Origin: Actinomycetota bacterium
Lineage (GTDB): Bacteria; Actinomycetota; Geothermincolia; Geothermincolales; RBG-13-55-18
NCBI GenBank assembly: GCA_014360655.1
Contig: JACIXC010000002.1
Coordinates: 62,001-126,000, forward strand
Direction: 5' to 3'
Length of the DNA: 64,000 nucleotides
The position numbers were made by a program, and so were the translations under genes. Below are positions 11,063 through 19,834 of the stretch, piece by piece. The number at the start of each line of letters is the position of its first letter. Position 1 is the first letter of the stretch. The notes under the pieces were generated by a model. The model did no database searches, was not told the origin of the DNA, and saw nothing but the letters and a program-made list of their open reading frames with translations.

Positions 11063-11189
11063 TTGGACACCTCCTTGCTCTGCTTCGTTTGCTACACAAA
11101 GCAAGTATAGGGGGTGTCCACCATGTTTATGAACCCGGGCAGGCAACGACTACATATTAAGAGAAAAGGGGAGATTAGGGATCGGAGAG

Positions 11190-11453
11190 TTGATCATCTA
11201 TGCGCCCTGGAGATTCCATTCCTTGCCAGAGCCCATAATCCATGTATACAGCGACAAGGTGGAATTTCGTCGGGATTTCGCATCGTCCGAGTTTGAGTAC
11301 CCAAAAGGGAAAAGGCTTTGGGTGCTTGAGCGATCGGCTTCACCCGATAAAGACAATTTAATCAAGTCATTCAGGGCCTCGTCTTGCGGCGATGAAAGCT
11401 GGGAGGAGTTCGTCACCGACGAACCGGCAGTAAAGATAGAGTATCAACCATGA
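11190..11453 (+). CDS. Small hypothetical protein, possibly a fragment
   Basis: An 87-residue frame with a TTG start at 11190 and only a weak purine-rich upstream region. The composition is less GC-rich than in neighbouring genes. The sequence is polar with a plausible globular make-up (VYSDKVEFRRDF, WEEFVTDEPAVKIEYQP), but I recognise no family. It lies inside the mobile-element scar between the FAH gene and the VWA gene. It could be a remnant of a longer gene or a chance frame. Confidence 0.3.
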   Translation: MIIYAPWRFHSLPEPIIHVYSDKVEFRRDFASSEFEYPKGKRLWVLERSASPDKDNLIKSFRASSCGDESWEEFVTDEPAVKIEYQP

Positions 11454-11740
11454 CAACTTGTCATAAGCTGAATTTTCACGCTTCTGGGTATGTTATACGT
11501 TAGTGTATGTTGTGATTGGAAAATGTCGCTCATTTTTATCCTGCCCTTGACAAGCGACGCTTCCATGGGCTCGCTGAGGAGATAATGGCCAAAATCCATG
11601 ACGGCGGCGGTGGGATGTAGCGGCATGGCGAAGCTCGGGTTTCCTGGGCGGAAAGCGAACCCCGGTCACAAGGTTAGCCCCGAGCACAATCTGTATCATT
11701 ACCCGCGTGCTTGTGACCGCTGTCTTGGGCGCCGTGGCGG
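11454..11740. other. Intergenic remnant, no supported gene
   Basis: This AT-richer stretch lies between the small orphan frame and the stop codon of the VWA gene. It has short open frames on both strands but none with a good ribosome site plus recognisable protein. A TTGACA hexamer occurs near 11550 without a matching -10. I see no tRNA and no terminal inverted repeat pair. It is best read as decayed sequence of the same scar. Confidence 0.4.
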
Positions 11741-13456
11741 TCAGTCGGGGTTGAGGACCTTTTCCAGGCCCCTGGGAAGGCCCGGCTTGCCCCGGAACCC
11801 GTAGACGAAGGCCCACTTCAGGAGCTTCTCCAGGGCGGAGGGCAACTGGGAGATGTGGTCTATGAACTGCACCGACCTCCCGTACTGCTCCAGCATGGCC
11901 TGGCGGTCCTCCAGGCCGCAGCCCAGGGTTATGAGCCGGATGTTCTGCTTGTCGCAGTAATCGATGCCGTAGCGGACGTCGCAGCCCGCGTTCGACGCGC
12001 CGTCGGTGATGTGGATTATCATCTTCCGTTTCCTGTCCTTGGGCAGCATGTAAGCCGCGGCTATCAACGCCTGCCCGGAAGGCGTCTCGCCGGTGGGGGA
12101 CACGGACATCAACTCGTCCCCCCTGAGCAGGCTGGTGAGCACGCAGACGTGGTGCGACTCGTAATACGCCCAAACCTGCAGGCGGGTGGTGGATCCCCTG
12201 AGCGCCTCGTGCAGGGTGGCGACGGTCGACTCGACGAGCCTCCAGCTGTTCCCCCTCCCCATGGACCCCGAGGCGTCGATGAGCAGGCAGATGCTCCAGC
12301 TCGCGTCCGGTATCTTCTGCTTGTCGAGGAAGCACGCCCCGTTGATGGGCGCGCGGTAAAGGCGCTTCCTGTCCACCTTGCCGCTGGAAAGCCCGCGGCT
12401 TATGAGCACCTTCCTGTCCGCGTAGCACTGCATGATGGTCTTGAGGCGCGTCGCCTGGTGGCGGTCCACCACGCTGAGCGCCGGCATGTAGAAGTTCCAT
12501 ATGCGGGTGGGGAGGATCTCCTGCTCCGGATCGTCGACGACGGACCTGATCACGGAGGTCAGGTCGCCGGAACTCTCGGCCATCTTCGCCTCTATCTCCA
12601 TGAAGGTGGTGGGGTCGAGCCGGGTTCCCCCGCCGCCGCCCGCCCTCTCCTCGCTGAGCGGCTCGTCGCTCAACAGGCTCCAGGGGACCATCTTATCCAC
12701 GATCTTCCAGGAGGCGACGGTGTCCCTGATGCCCTCCAGGGCCCGTATGTAGATCTCCCGGCGCAGGTCGCAGCGCTCAACCACCCCCTTTCCGCTGTCC
12801 ATGACCGCCCTAAGCTCCGGGGTGATCCCCTGCAGGACGGCGAGCGCATCACCGTAGCAGATGAGGTCGGCTTCGGATATATCCTGTCCCCATGCCCAGG
12901 ACCACCAGAGGTGGAGCAGCTTGTCCACGGAGACTTCGCCGGCGCGCAGCCCGAGCTCCATCATGCGCATGGCCGTCCTCCTGGCCTTGCGGGTGTAGAG
13001 GCCGAGTATCGAACGCTCGGAGACGGAATCGACGTAGATGTCCTCGCCCACCTGGATGATCTTGCTGAGGACGACTTTCTGGCGCGGGCTCAGGTCCGGC
13101 CTCACGTGCTTCACGCCCCGCCACACCAGGTCGCTCCACTCCGTGCGGTGCAGCGCCTCGTGGACCACCACGCCCACCAAGCGGTCCACCTGCCTGGGAT
13201 TGACGGGATACCTGCCGAGGATGGGCTCGGGGTCTATGACTATCGCCCCGGGCGACATGGACATGCCGGCATAGATGACGTCGCCCACGTTCCGCCCCAG
13301 GCTTCCCGCCACCTTGCGCAGGGCGCGCAGGAGGTTGGCCAGCTCGGTGGCCTCGAGGTGGGAGACGTTGACCCGCCAGAACTCGGAGAGGCTCTCCTCC
13401 TCGGCGAACCCCCCGGCGTTCGCGTCACGCTCAGTAGGGTTTATAGACTCGGCCAT
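11741..13456 (-). CDS. VWA-domain protein with N-terminal HExxH (predicted metallopeptidase-like) region
   Basis: This 571-residue protein has two recognisable parts. Near the N-terminus is HEALH (H99, E100, H103), followed about 35 residues later by GEDIYVDS (E138, D139), a pattern like gluzincin metallopeptidases and the putative peptidase domains seen in DUF2201- and CobT/NorD-like proteins. The C-terminal part is a von Willebrand A domain with an intact MIDAS: DASGSM (D394), the SPTGETPSG threonine loop and ITDGAS. A glycine-rich linker (ERAGGGGG) lies between them. No signal peptide or membrane helix is evident, so it is probably cytoplasmic. It overlaps the MoxR gene by 26 bases and must act with it. 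The substrate is unknown. Confidence 0.85.
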   Translation of the reverse strand: MAESINPTERDANAGGFAEEESLSEFWRVNVSHLEATELANLLRALRKVAGSLGRNVGDVIYAGMSMSPGAIVIDPEPILGRYPVNPRQVDRLVGVVVHEALHRTEWSDLVWRGVKHVRPDLSPRQKVVLSKIIQVGEDIYVDSVSERSILGLYTRKARRTAMRMMELGLRAGEVSVDKLLHLWWSWAWGQDISEADLICYGDALAVLQGITPELRAVMDSGKGVVERCDLRREIYIRALEGIRDTVASWKIVDKMVPWSLLSDEPLSEERAGGGGGTRLDPTTFMEIEAKMAESSGDLTSVIRSVVDDPEQEILPTRIWNFYMPALSVVDRHQATRLKTIMQCYADRKVLISRGLSSGKVDRKRLYRAPINGACFLDKQKIPDASWSICLLIDASGSMGRGNSWRLVESTVATLHEALRGSTTRLQVWAYYESHHVCVLTSLLRGDELMSVSPTGETPSGQALIAAAYMLPKDRKRKMIIHITDGASNAGCDVRYGIDYCDKQNIRLITLGCGLEDRQAMLEQYGRSVQFIDHISQLPSALEKLLKWAFVYGFRGKPGLPRGLEKVLNPD

Positions 13457-14294
13457 CGTCGCTCCTGGTCAGCCCCATCTCCAGGTGCATGGAGAGGAGG
13501 GTGGATTCCAGGATGTCCCTGCTCACCTGGAGGCTGTAGATGAAGGCCTCCCTGACCGACGCCCCTATGGCCACCAGCTCCGCGATCATCAGGGTGTGGC
13601 GGGTGGAGACCATCACCGGCTCCTGCGAATTGCTGCGCAACTGGTTGGCCACGTTGACGATGGTCTGCGCCTGCTCCTCGTCTACGCCCGTCTTGCGCTT
13701 GAGCACCTCCAACTCCACGTCGGGGGGGAGGTAATCCATGAGCGTCACGTAGAACCTGTCCCGCAGGGCGGCGTCCAGCATCTCCACGCCGATGAACTCC
13801 TCGCCCTCGTTGAGTGTGGCGAAGAAGACCACCTCGGGGGCGACCTTGATCAGCCCGAGCTCGTCCGTCCACACCCGCCTGTCCTCGGCGAGCACGGAGA
13901 AGAGCATGTTCAGGGCCTTGGGGTGCTCCGGGCGGTTGATCTCCTCCAGGTGTATCACGCAGCGGGGGGTCTGGATGGCCTGGGGGAAGAGGAACTGCTG
14001 GTAGTAGGTCTCCCCCTCCTTGAGCCGCATGTCCCCGAAGAGCTGCCCCGGCTCGGAGAGGATGCCCACCTGGAAGGTGGCCAGCGGCCTCCTGTTGCGG
14101 GCCGCGAACTGCCTCACCAGGGTGGACTTCCCGCAACCCTGCTTGCCGGCCACCAGCACGTTGACCGGGTGTTTCTTGGAGAGTTCGTTGATGCGCTCCA
14201 TGTGGTCGATGACGTCCTGCGGGAGGAAGAAGTTCTCCTCCGGCTCGGGGACCAGCATGGATGCGTCCAGCGTGTCACGTTGCTCCTGCGCCAT
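13431..14294 (-). CDS. MoxR-family AAA+ ATPase
   Basis: This is a 287-residue AAA+ ATPase of the MoxR type. Walker A is GKQGCGKST (residues 50-58), Walker B is CVIHLEE (112-118), sensor 1 is FFATLNEG and the arginine finger lies in ALRDRF near residue 180. MoxR ATPases typically act as chaperones that remodel or insert metal into partner enzymes, working with a VWA protein; here the overlapping downstream gene is such a partner. An AAGGAGG site lies about 10 bases upstream of the ATG at 14294. No metal-enzyme operon (methanol dehydrogenase, CO dehydrogenase, nitric oxide reductase) is adjacent, so the client is unknown. Confidence 0.9.
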   Translation of the reverse strand: MAQEQRDTLDASMLVPEPEENFFLPQDVIDHMERINELSKKHPVNVLVAGKQGCGKSTLVRQFAARNRRPLATFQVGILSEPGQLFGDMRLKEGETYYQQFLFPQAIQTPRCVIHLEEINRPEHPKALNMLFSVLAEDRRVWTDELGLIKVAPEVVFFATLNEGEEFIGVEMLDAALRDRFYVTLMDYLPPDVELEVLKRKTGVDEEQAQTIVNVANQLRSNSQEPVMVSTRHTLMIAELVAIGASVREAFIYSLQVSRDILESTLLSMHLEMGLTRSDDGRVYKPY

Positions 14295-14629
14295 CCTCTC
14301 TCACCGCCTCCTTCTCGCAGCCTCACTCCCTGGCTCCCGTCATCCCCTCGATGCGGAGAGCGGGGAATGTTATCTACCCGTTAACATATTCCCCTTGTTT
14401 AAGGGTAAGTGAATTGTTGATTTCGGTCAAACCCCTGTCCAAAAGCGCCTGCTGAGACCTTACTGCATCGCCTCCGTGTGTCTCTTTCCGCGCACGCAGC
14501 GGCTGTCATTGATGCTCCCACGGGCCTTTTCCTGGAGGGCTGAGCGCAATGTGAACCCGCGCCCGTTTACCCACGGCCCGTCCATGACGATAAATCCTAC
14601 GTCCGCCATCAAGGACCGGGAGGTAATCC
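14295..14629. promoter_or_regulatory. Divergent intergenic region with candidate minus-strand promoter
   Basis: This spacer separates the minus-strand MoxR/VWA pair from a plus-strand membrane protein gene. Part of it is locally AT-rich. On the minus strand TTGACC (complement of 14425-14430) stands 17 bases from TACCCT (complement of 14402-14407), a modest sigma-70-like candidate for moxR. A small hairpin CCCTT-GTTT-AAGGG lies at about 14393-14405. I see no gene. Confidence 0.35.
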
Positions 14630-15637
14630 TTGGAAAAGGGAGCGGGGGACGTTTTTCGGGAGGCGCTGCGGCTGGCGCTTCATGAGCGGCGCCTGTGGCC
14701 GGCGGGGCTCCTGGTCGCCGTGGGGTTCGCCGACTGTTGGCGCATCATCTTCGACTGGGGTCCCTACAGGGCCGGGGAGGTGGCGGCGAACCGGGTGCGG
14801 GGAGGGGGCGGCAGGGGCATCGCGGACATCGTGGTGATGGCGCTCGTGGCCCTGGCCGTCTTCGCTTTGCTGAGGGCATGGGGGTATGCGGGCGAGCTGG
14901 TCCTCATAGGGCAGGCGGCGAGTGCGGCGAAGGGTGAGAGCGCTTCCATCATGGTAAATTATGCCAGATACCGAAAGAGGTACCTCTCGTTGAGCGCCGT
15001 CCTCCTGCCGTGGGACGCCCTGCGCGTGGCGGTCATCTACGTGACCTTTCCCTTCGTCTTCCTCTGGGAGAAGTGGGACCCGCACCTGCGCCTCTTCCTG
15101 CCGTATCTCCTGGCGTTCCTCTCATGGCTCGCGCTGCTGGCGCTGGTTTACATGCCGCTGGGGATAGCCGTCCTCCTCGCGGGACGGGCGGCGGTTCTCG
15201 GAGATAAGCCCTCGCCGGTGGCGTGGAGGGAGGGCTGGGAGCTGTTTCGCGCCAACGCCGCCAGGTGTTGCGTCGCGTGGTTCCAGGCCCTGGCGGTGGA
15301 CGTGGCCTTCATCGTTCCGGCATGGCTCCTCGCCGCGCTGCTCCCCTGGGCGTTCACGCAGTTGCTCCGCGCGGTGTCCGTGGAAGCCCCGCGCTGGATC
15401 CCCAGGGCCGCCGCCTACCTTGTCCTGGCGGCGCTGCTCCTGCCGGGGCAAACGCTGGTACAGTGCTTCAAGTCCTCCCTGTGGACCATGACCTTCCTTG
15501 AATTGAGGGAGGAAAGGGAGGTGCGCGGGGAAGAGGTGGGCGGGCGCGGGCGGGACGGAAGGCGCGGGGGCGGAGAGGAACTCATCTATCCCCCGCTCAC
15601 GAGGCTCCCCATGCCGCCACCCGGACCCGCGCCTTGA
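14630..15637 (+). CDS. Integral membrane protein, unknown function
   Basis: A 335-residue protein starting with TTG at 14630, chosen because GGAGGTAA lies about 6 bases upstream. It contains around six hydrophobic segments (for example IADIVVMALVALAVFALL, YLLAFLSWLALLALVY and VDVAFIVPAWLLAALL), separated by short charged loops, and ends in a hydrophilic Gly/Arg/Pro-rich tail of about 45 residues. The arrangement resembles the loosely defined glycerophosphodiester-phosphodiesterase-like or DUF7544-type membrane proteins, but no catalytic motif is visible. No neighbour suggests a role. gltX begins 211 bases downstream. Confidence 0.65.
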   Translation: MEKGAGDVFREALRLALHERRLWPAGLLVAVGFADCWRIIFDWGPYRAGEVAANRVRGGGGRGIADIVVMALVALAVFALLRAWGYAGELVLIGQAASAAKGESASIMVNYARYRKRYLSLSAVLLPWDALRVAVIYVTFPFVFLWEKWDPHLRLFLPYLLAFLSWLALLALVYMPLGIAVLLAGRAAVLGDKPSPVAWREGWELFRANAARCCVAWFQALAVDVAFIVPAWLLAALLPWAFTQLLRAVSVEAPRWIPRAAAYLVLAALLLPGQTLVQCFKSSLWTMTFLELREEREVRGEEVGGRGRDGRRGGGEELIYPPLTRLPMPPPGPAP

Positions 15638-15848
15638 GCGGGCGAGGATGGACGTGAATGGACCTCCGCGCACCGCGGGGTGGAAACGCCCCGGCCCGCC
15701 GCCTGAGAGTGGCGCGGGATGTGGCTTCCCCGCAGTAACCTTGCATCGACGAGAAGGAACGGGCGGACAAGAGAGGGGCATGCCGCCATCTGCTATCATT
15801 AATCCATCACCGTCGCCTTCCCGGTTCTTGGAAGGTGGATGCAGACGG

Positions 15849-17327
15849 ATGCAAGCGCCGAGCGAGGAGGAAAAGACGTTGCGCCTGCGTTTCGCACCCA
15901 GCCCGACGGGTTACCTGCACGTGGGAGGGGCGCGCACCGCCCTCTACAACTGGCTGCTGGCGCGCCGCTCCGGGGGGACTTTCATCCTGCGCATCGAGGA
16001 CACAGACCTCTCCCGCTCCACCGAGGAGGCCATAGAGGCCATCCTGCGCGACCTGCGCTGGCTGGGCCTGGACTGGGACGAGGGGCCCGACGCCGGGGGC
16101 GAGCACTGGCCCTACCGCCAGACCGGGCGCATGGCCCTCTACCGCGAGGCGGCGCACAGGCTCCTGGAAGGCGGGTACGCCTACCGCTGCTTCTGCTCGC
16201 CGCAGGAGCTCAGGGAAAGGCGCGAGCGGGCGCTGCAGGAGGGGCGCCCCCCCATGTACGACCGGCGCTGCCTCTCCCTGACGGAGGAGGAGGTGCGACG
16301 CCTGGCGAAGGAGGGGAGGCCCTATGCCCTGCGCTTCCGCGTTCCCGAGGGGGAGACGGTGGTGAGAGACGCCATCCGGGGAGAGATAACCTTCCGCAAC
16401 CGGGAGATAGAGGACTTCGTGCTGCTGCGCAACGACGGCACCCCGACCTACAACCTCGCGGTGGTTGTGGACGACATCGACATGCGCATAAGCCACGTGG
16501 TGCGCGGGGACGACCATCTCCCCAACACCCCCAAGCAACTGTTGCTCTACCGGGCCCTGGGGGCGGAGGCCCCGGTCTTCGCACACCTGCCCATGATCGT
16601 GGGGCGGGACGGCAGGCCCCTGTCCAAGCGCCACGGCGACGTGGCGGTGGGGCACTACCGCGAGATGGGCTTTCTCCCCGAGGCCATGGTGAATTTCCTC
16701 GCGCTCCTGGGTTGGTCCCTGGACGACGCCACCACCATCATCGACCGCGATACCCTGGTGGCCAACTTCGGGCTGGAGCGGGTGACCTCCAAGCCGGCCG
16801 TGTGGGACACGGACAAGCTCTACTGGATGAACTCCCAGTACGTCATGGCCCTCGGCGACGCCGAGCTCGCGCAGGCTGTGGCGCCCTTCCTGGCGCGCGA
16901 GGGCCTGATCGCTGGGGATGACGGTGAGGCGCTGGACAAGCTGCGGCGTGCCGCCCCCCTCGTCCGCGAGAGGATGAAGGTGCTCTCCGACGCGGTGCCC
17001 CTGCTGGCCTTTCTCTTCCGCGAACCGGAGACGGAGGAGGATGCGCGCGAGCTCCTGCGCGGCGAGGAGAACAGGACGCTGCTCAAGGAGGCCGGGAAGC
17101 GCCTTCTGGAACTGGAAATATTTGACACAAAAAACATCGAGTCCCTCCTGCGCGCGCTGGCGGAGGAGATGGGCCTGAAGCCCCGCAAGGCCTTCCAGCC
17201 CATCCGGGTGGCCCTCACCGGGAGCAGGGTGAGCCCGCCCCTCTTCGAATCCATGGAGCTCCTGGGACGGGAAAAATGTTTGCAGCGCATCGCCCGTGCC
17301 CTGGACCGGGCAAGGGACGATGGGTGA
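15849..17327 (+). CDS. gltX: Glutamyl-tRNA synthetase
   Basis: GltX charges tRNA-Glu (and often tRNA-Gln in bacteria without GlnRS). The protein is 492 residues, the normal size. The class I signatures are present: the HIGH-like GYLHVGG (H24) after FAPSPTG, and the KMSKS variant PLSKRHG (K260). The phrase NTPKQLLLYRALG is typical of the family. ATG 15849 is chosen because GGAAGGTGG lies 10 bases upstream; the frame remains open further upstream but lacks family sequence. The last codons overlap the start of a truncated MBL frame. Confidence 0.95.
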   Translation: MQAPSEEEKTLRLRFAPSPTGYLHVGGARTALYNWLLARRSGGTFILRIEDTDLSRSTEEAIEAILRDLRWLGLDWDEGPDAGGEHWPYRQTGRMALYREAAHRLLEGGYAYRCFCSPQELRERRERALQEGRPPMYDRRCLSLTEEEVRRLAKEGRPYALRFRVPEGETVVRDAIRGEITFRNREIEDFVLLRNDGTPTYNLAVVVDDIDMRISHVVRGDDHLPNTPKQLLLYRALGAEAPVFAHLPMIVGRDGRPLSKRHGDVAVGHYREMGFLPEAMVNFLALLGWSLDDATTIIDRDTLVANFGLERVTSKPAVWDTDKLYWMNSQYVMALGDAELAQAVAPFLAREGLIAGDDGEALDKLRRAAPLVRERMKVLSDAVPLLAFLFREPETEEDARELLRGEENRTLLKEAGKRLLELEIFDTKNIESLLRALAEEMGLKPRKAFQPIRVALTGSRVSPPLFESMELLGREKCLQRIARALDRARDDG

Positions 17328-17508
17328 CCCGGGGGCGACGTTGCACCTGCCCTGTCCGGGGACGGCGGGTTTCGAACTGGTCAGCGAAGGTGCTTCCATG
17401 CTCATCGACCCTTACCTCTCGCGCCACCCCCGTTCCCTGCCTGCACGGGGTCCGCGGCCGGGGGATTTCCCCCATGACCCCGCTTTTATTGACTATGACT
17501 GGGCTTGA
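17320..17508 (+). pseudogene. Truncated metallo-beta-lactamase-fold hydrolase, N-terminal piece
   Basis: The frame begins with ATG 17320, overlapping the gltX stop, and ends after 62 codons. Its central part (GTAGFELVSEGASMLIDPYLSRHP) resembles the first strands of MBL-fold hydrolases of the UlaG/RomA-like group, which normally continue into an HxHxDH metal motif. Here a stop codon arrives first and the next 200 bases encode nothing similar. It is probably the stump of a deleted gene. The similarity is short, so confidence is moderate. Confidence 0.45.
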
Positions 17509-17517
17509 TGATAATCT
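17489..17517 (+). promoter_or_regulatory. Candidate promoter for the enoyl-CoA hydratase operon
   Basis: TTGACT at 17489-17494 is followed by GATAAT at 17510-17515 (15-base spacer) or TAATCT at 17512-17517 (17-base spacer). It lies in a locally AT-rich patch about 200 bases before the enoyl-CoA hydratase start, inside the 3' end of the MBL stump. No other promoter-like pair is evident in this gap. Confidence 0.4.
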
Positions 17518-17708
17518 TTTTTAGGTTGACCTGCGTGAAGGTCGAGCGGCGGAAAAGGCCGCCTGCCAGCGAGAACACTCCAAGGGATGGGATTCTCACC
17601 CTGGGACGCAGAAGCCGGGAGAACCCGGGATTAGAGGAGGAGGTGAGAACCGAAGCCAGCCTCTCTATCGGCGAAGTTTCCTCTTGGTCAAGGGAAGTGA
17701 GGTGAGTC

Positions 17709-18500
17709 ATGCCCTACGATTACGATCTGCTCATCGTCGAGATAAAGGACGGCGTTGCAACGGTGACCCTGAACCGCCCGCCCCTGAACCCCCTCAACGC
17801 CGAGCTGTTCAGCCAGATCGGCAGGTGCGCCGACGAGCTGGCGGCGGATGACCAGGTCAGGGCCGTGGTCATCACCGGCGGGGAGAAGAACTTCGCCGCG
17901 GGTGCGGACATCAAGGAGATGGTCGAGGCCAGCGCCGTGGACATCACCAAGTTCAACGTCCTGGCACAGGAGAGCTTCAGCAAGGTGGAGAACATCCCCA
18001 AGCCGGTCATCGCGGCCATCAACGGCTTCGCCCTGGGGGGAGGTTGCGAGCTGGCCATTTCCTGCGACTGGCGCTACGCGCACGAGAACGCCAAGATAGG
18101 GCAGCCGGAGATCCTTTTGGGCATCATCCCCGGCGCCGGCGGCACGCAGAGGCTGCCCCGCCTCATCGGACCCGCGAGAGCGAAGGAGATGATCTACAGC
18201 GGACGTTTCTACAGCGCACAGGAATGCCTGGAGATGGGGCTGGTGCAGAAGGTGGTCACCGGGGAGGAGTCGGTGATCGAGTACGCCCAGAAGGTCGCAG
18301 CCAGGTACGCGACCGGCCCGGCGGTGGCCCTGGCCATGGCCAAGAGGGCCATCAACAAGGGCATGGAATGCTCCATCGAGGAGGGGCTGGTCATCGAGTC
18401 GCAGGGATTCACCATCTGCTTCGCTTCGGAGGACCAGAAGATAGGTATGCGCACCTTCCTGGCCGAGGGACCCGGCAAGGCCAAGTTCGTGGGCCGTTAG
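17709..18500 (+). CDS. Enoyl-CoA hydratase/crotonase family protein
   Basis: This is a 263-residue crotonase-fold protein that probably hydrates trans-2-enoyl-CoA in beta-oxidation-type metabolism. The oxyanion-hole segments are AAGADIKEM and GFALGGGCELAISCDW, and the two catalytic glutamates are those in GGGCELA and PEILLGIIPGAGG, both present as in active hydratases. The start is supported by GAGGTGAG upstream. An acyl-CoA dehydrogenase follows 100 bases later, so the two probably catalyse consecutive steps on the same acyl-CoA. The chain-length preference is not visible. Confidence 0.92.
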   Translation: MPYDYDLLIVEIKDGVATVTLNRPPLNPLNAELFSQIGRCADELAADDQVRAVVITGGEKNFAAGADIKEMVEASAVDITKFNVLAQESFSKVENIPKPVIAAINGFALGGGCELAISCDWRYAHENAKIGQPEILLGIIPGAGGTQRLPRLIGPARAKEMIYSGRFYSAQECLEMGLVQKVVTGEESVIEYAQKVAARYATGPAVALAMAKRAINKGMECSIEEGLVIESQGFTICFASEDQKIGMRTFLAEGPGKAKFVGR

Positions 18501-18601
18501 GGGCGCGTACTGGATGATATAGACAGCCGGGCAGCTCAGGCCCGGAGGGCAGGAAGCGGTAACGTACGCCGAGGAGTTCGAAGAGGTAAGGAGGTTGATC
18601 G

Positions 18602-19771
18602 ATGATCGATTTCGAACCCAGCGAAGAACAAAAAGCAGCAGTGAAAATGGCCCACGAGTTCGCCCTCAACGAGATGAGGCCCGTCGCACTCGAGTGCGAC
18701 AAGACGGGTGAGATCCCCGACGAGCTCATCAAGAAGGCAGCGGCCGCGGGGCTCACCGCCATGGCCATCCCCGAGGAGTACGGCGGGGGAGGGCTTGACC
18801 AGGTGTCCGCGGCCATGGTCAGCGAGGAGCTCTTCTGGGGATGCGCCGGCATCGCCACCGCCATCGGGGCGAACAGCCTGGCCACCACCCCCATGCTCAT
18901 CGCGGGCAACGAGGAGCAGAAGCACAAGTACCTGCCCCGCCTGGCGGATCCCGACAACCCCAAGTTCGCGGCCTTCTGCCTCACCGAGCCGGGAGCCGGC
19001 TCGGACGCCGCCGCCATCTCCACCACCATCGTGGAGGAGGGCGACCACTACGTCCTCAACGGGCAGAAGTGCTTCATCACCAACGGGGGCCTCGCCGACT
19101 TCTACACCGTCTTCTGCACCTTCGACAAGGAGAAGAAGTACGGCGGCATCGCGGCGGTGATCGTGGAGCGCGCCTTCGAGGGCGTGTCCATCGGCAAGCA
19201 CGAGGACAAGATGGGGATCAGGGCCTCCAACACCACCGAGGTCATCTTCGACAACGTCAAGGTCCCCAAGGAGAACCTCCTGGTACCCATGGGCCAGGGC
19301 TTCTACAACGTGATGGTGACCCTGGACATGACGCGGGCCAGCGTCGCCGCCGGGGCCGTGGGCATCGCCCGCGCCGCCTTCGAGGAGGCGCTCAAGTACG
19401 CCAAGGAGAGGGTGCAGTTCGGGCGTCCCCTCATCGCCCACCAGGCCATCAACTTCATGCTGGCCGACATGGCCATGCAGATCGAGGCCGGCCGGCGCCT
19501 CTACCTGCTGGCGGCGTGGAAGGCCTATAAACTGCAGCCCTGCTCCCTGGAGTCCTCCTACGCCAAGGCCTTCTGCGGGGACATGGCCATGCGGGTGACC
19601 ACCGACGCCGTGCAGATCCACGGCGGCTACGGGTACATGAAGGAGTACCTGGTGGAGAAGCTCATGCGCGACGCCAAGATCATGCAGATCTACGAGGGAA
19701 CCAACCAGATCCAGCGCGTGATCATCGGCGCCAACCTCATGGGCGTCACCGACACCTTCCCCTGGGGCTGA
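18602..19771 (+). CDS. Acyl-CoA dehydrogenase
   Basis: A 389-residue FAD enzyme that introduces the alpha-beta double bond into acyl-CoA, passing electrons to ETF. Family motifs are CLTEPGAGSDAA, GQKCFITNGG, DMTRASVAAGAVGIA and the C-terminal YEGTNQIQRV, whose Glu matches the catalytic base of short-chain and butyryl-type dehydrogenases. AAGGAGG lies directly upstream of the ATG. It is paired with the enoyl-CoA hydratase and followed by a strong hairpin. No etfAB genes are in this window. Confidence 0.94.
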   Translation: MIDFEPSEEQKAAVKMAHEFALNEMRPVALECDKTGEIPDELIKKAAAAGLTAMAIPEEYGGGGLDQVSAAMVSEELFWGCAGIATAIGANSLATTPMLIAGNEEQKHKYLPRLADPDNPKFAAFCLTEPGAGSDAAAISTTIVEEGDHYVLNGQKCFITNGGLADFYTVFCTFDKEKKYGGIAAVIVERAFEGVSIGKHEDKMGIRASNTTEVIFDNVKVPKENLLVPMGQGFYNVMVTLDMTRASVAAGAVGIARAAFEEALKYAKERVQFGRPLIAHQAINFMLADMAMQIEAGRRLYLLAAWKAYKLQPCSLESSYAKAFCGDMAMRVTTDAVQIHGGYGYMKEYLVEKLMRDAKIMQIYEGTNQIQRVIIGANLMGVTDTFPWG

Positions 19772-19792
19772 GCGCCAACGTGACGTGCGAAC

Positions 19793-19818
19793 GAGGGGGC
19801 GCCTGCCGGCGCCCCCTC
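19793..19818 (+). terminator. GC-rich hairpin after acyl-CoA dehydrogenase
   Basis: GAGGGGGCGCC (19793-19803) pairs perfectly with GGCGCCCCCTC (19808-19818) across a TGCC loop, 20 bases after the acyl-CoA dehydrogenase stop. There is no U-tract, so it may be a U-less intrinsic terminator or an mRNA 3' stabiliser. Confidence 0.5.
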
Positions 19819-19834
19819 TCGCTTCAGCAACACG

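Noticed and set aside
11640-11720. Possible tRNA-like sequence with GGGGTTCG on the minus strand
   Set aside because: Acceptor, D and anticodon stems cannot be formed around it; only the short T-loop-like string is present.
11855-13543. 562-codon plus-strand frame opposite the VWA gene
   Set aside because: The minus-strand product has intact HExxH and MIDAS motifs and a coupled partner; the plus-strand translation is low complexity without family features.
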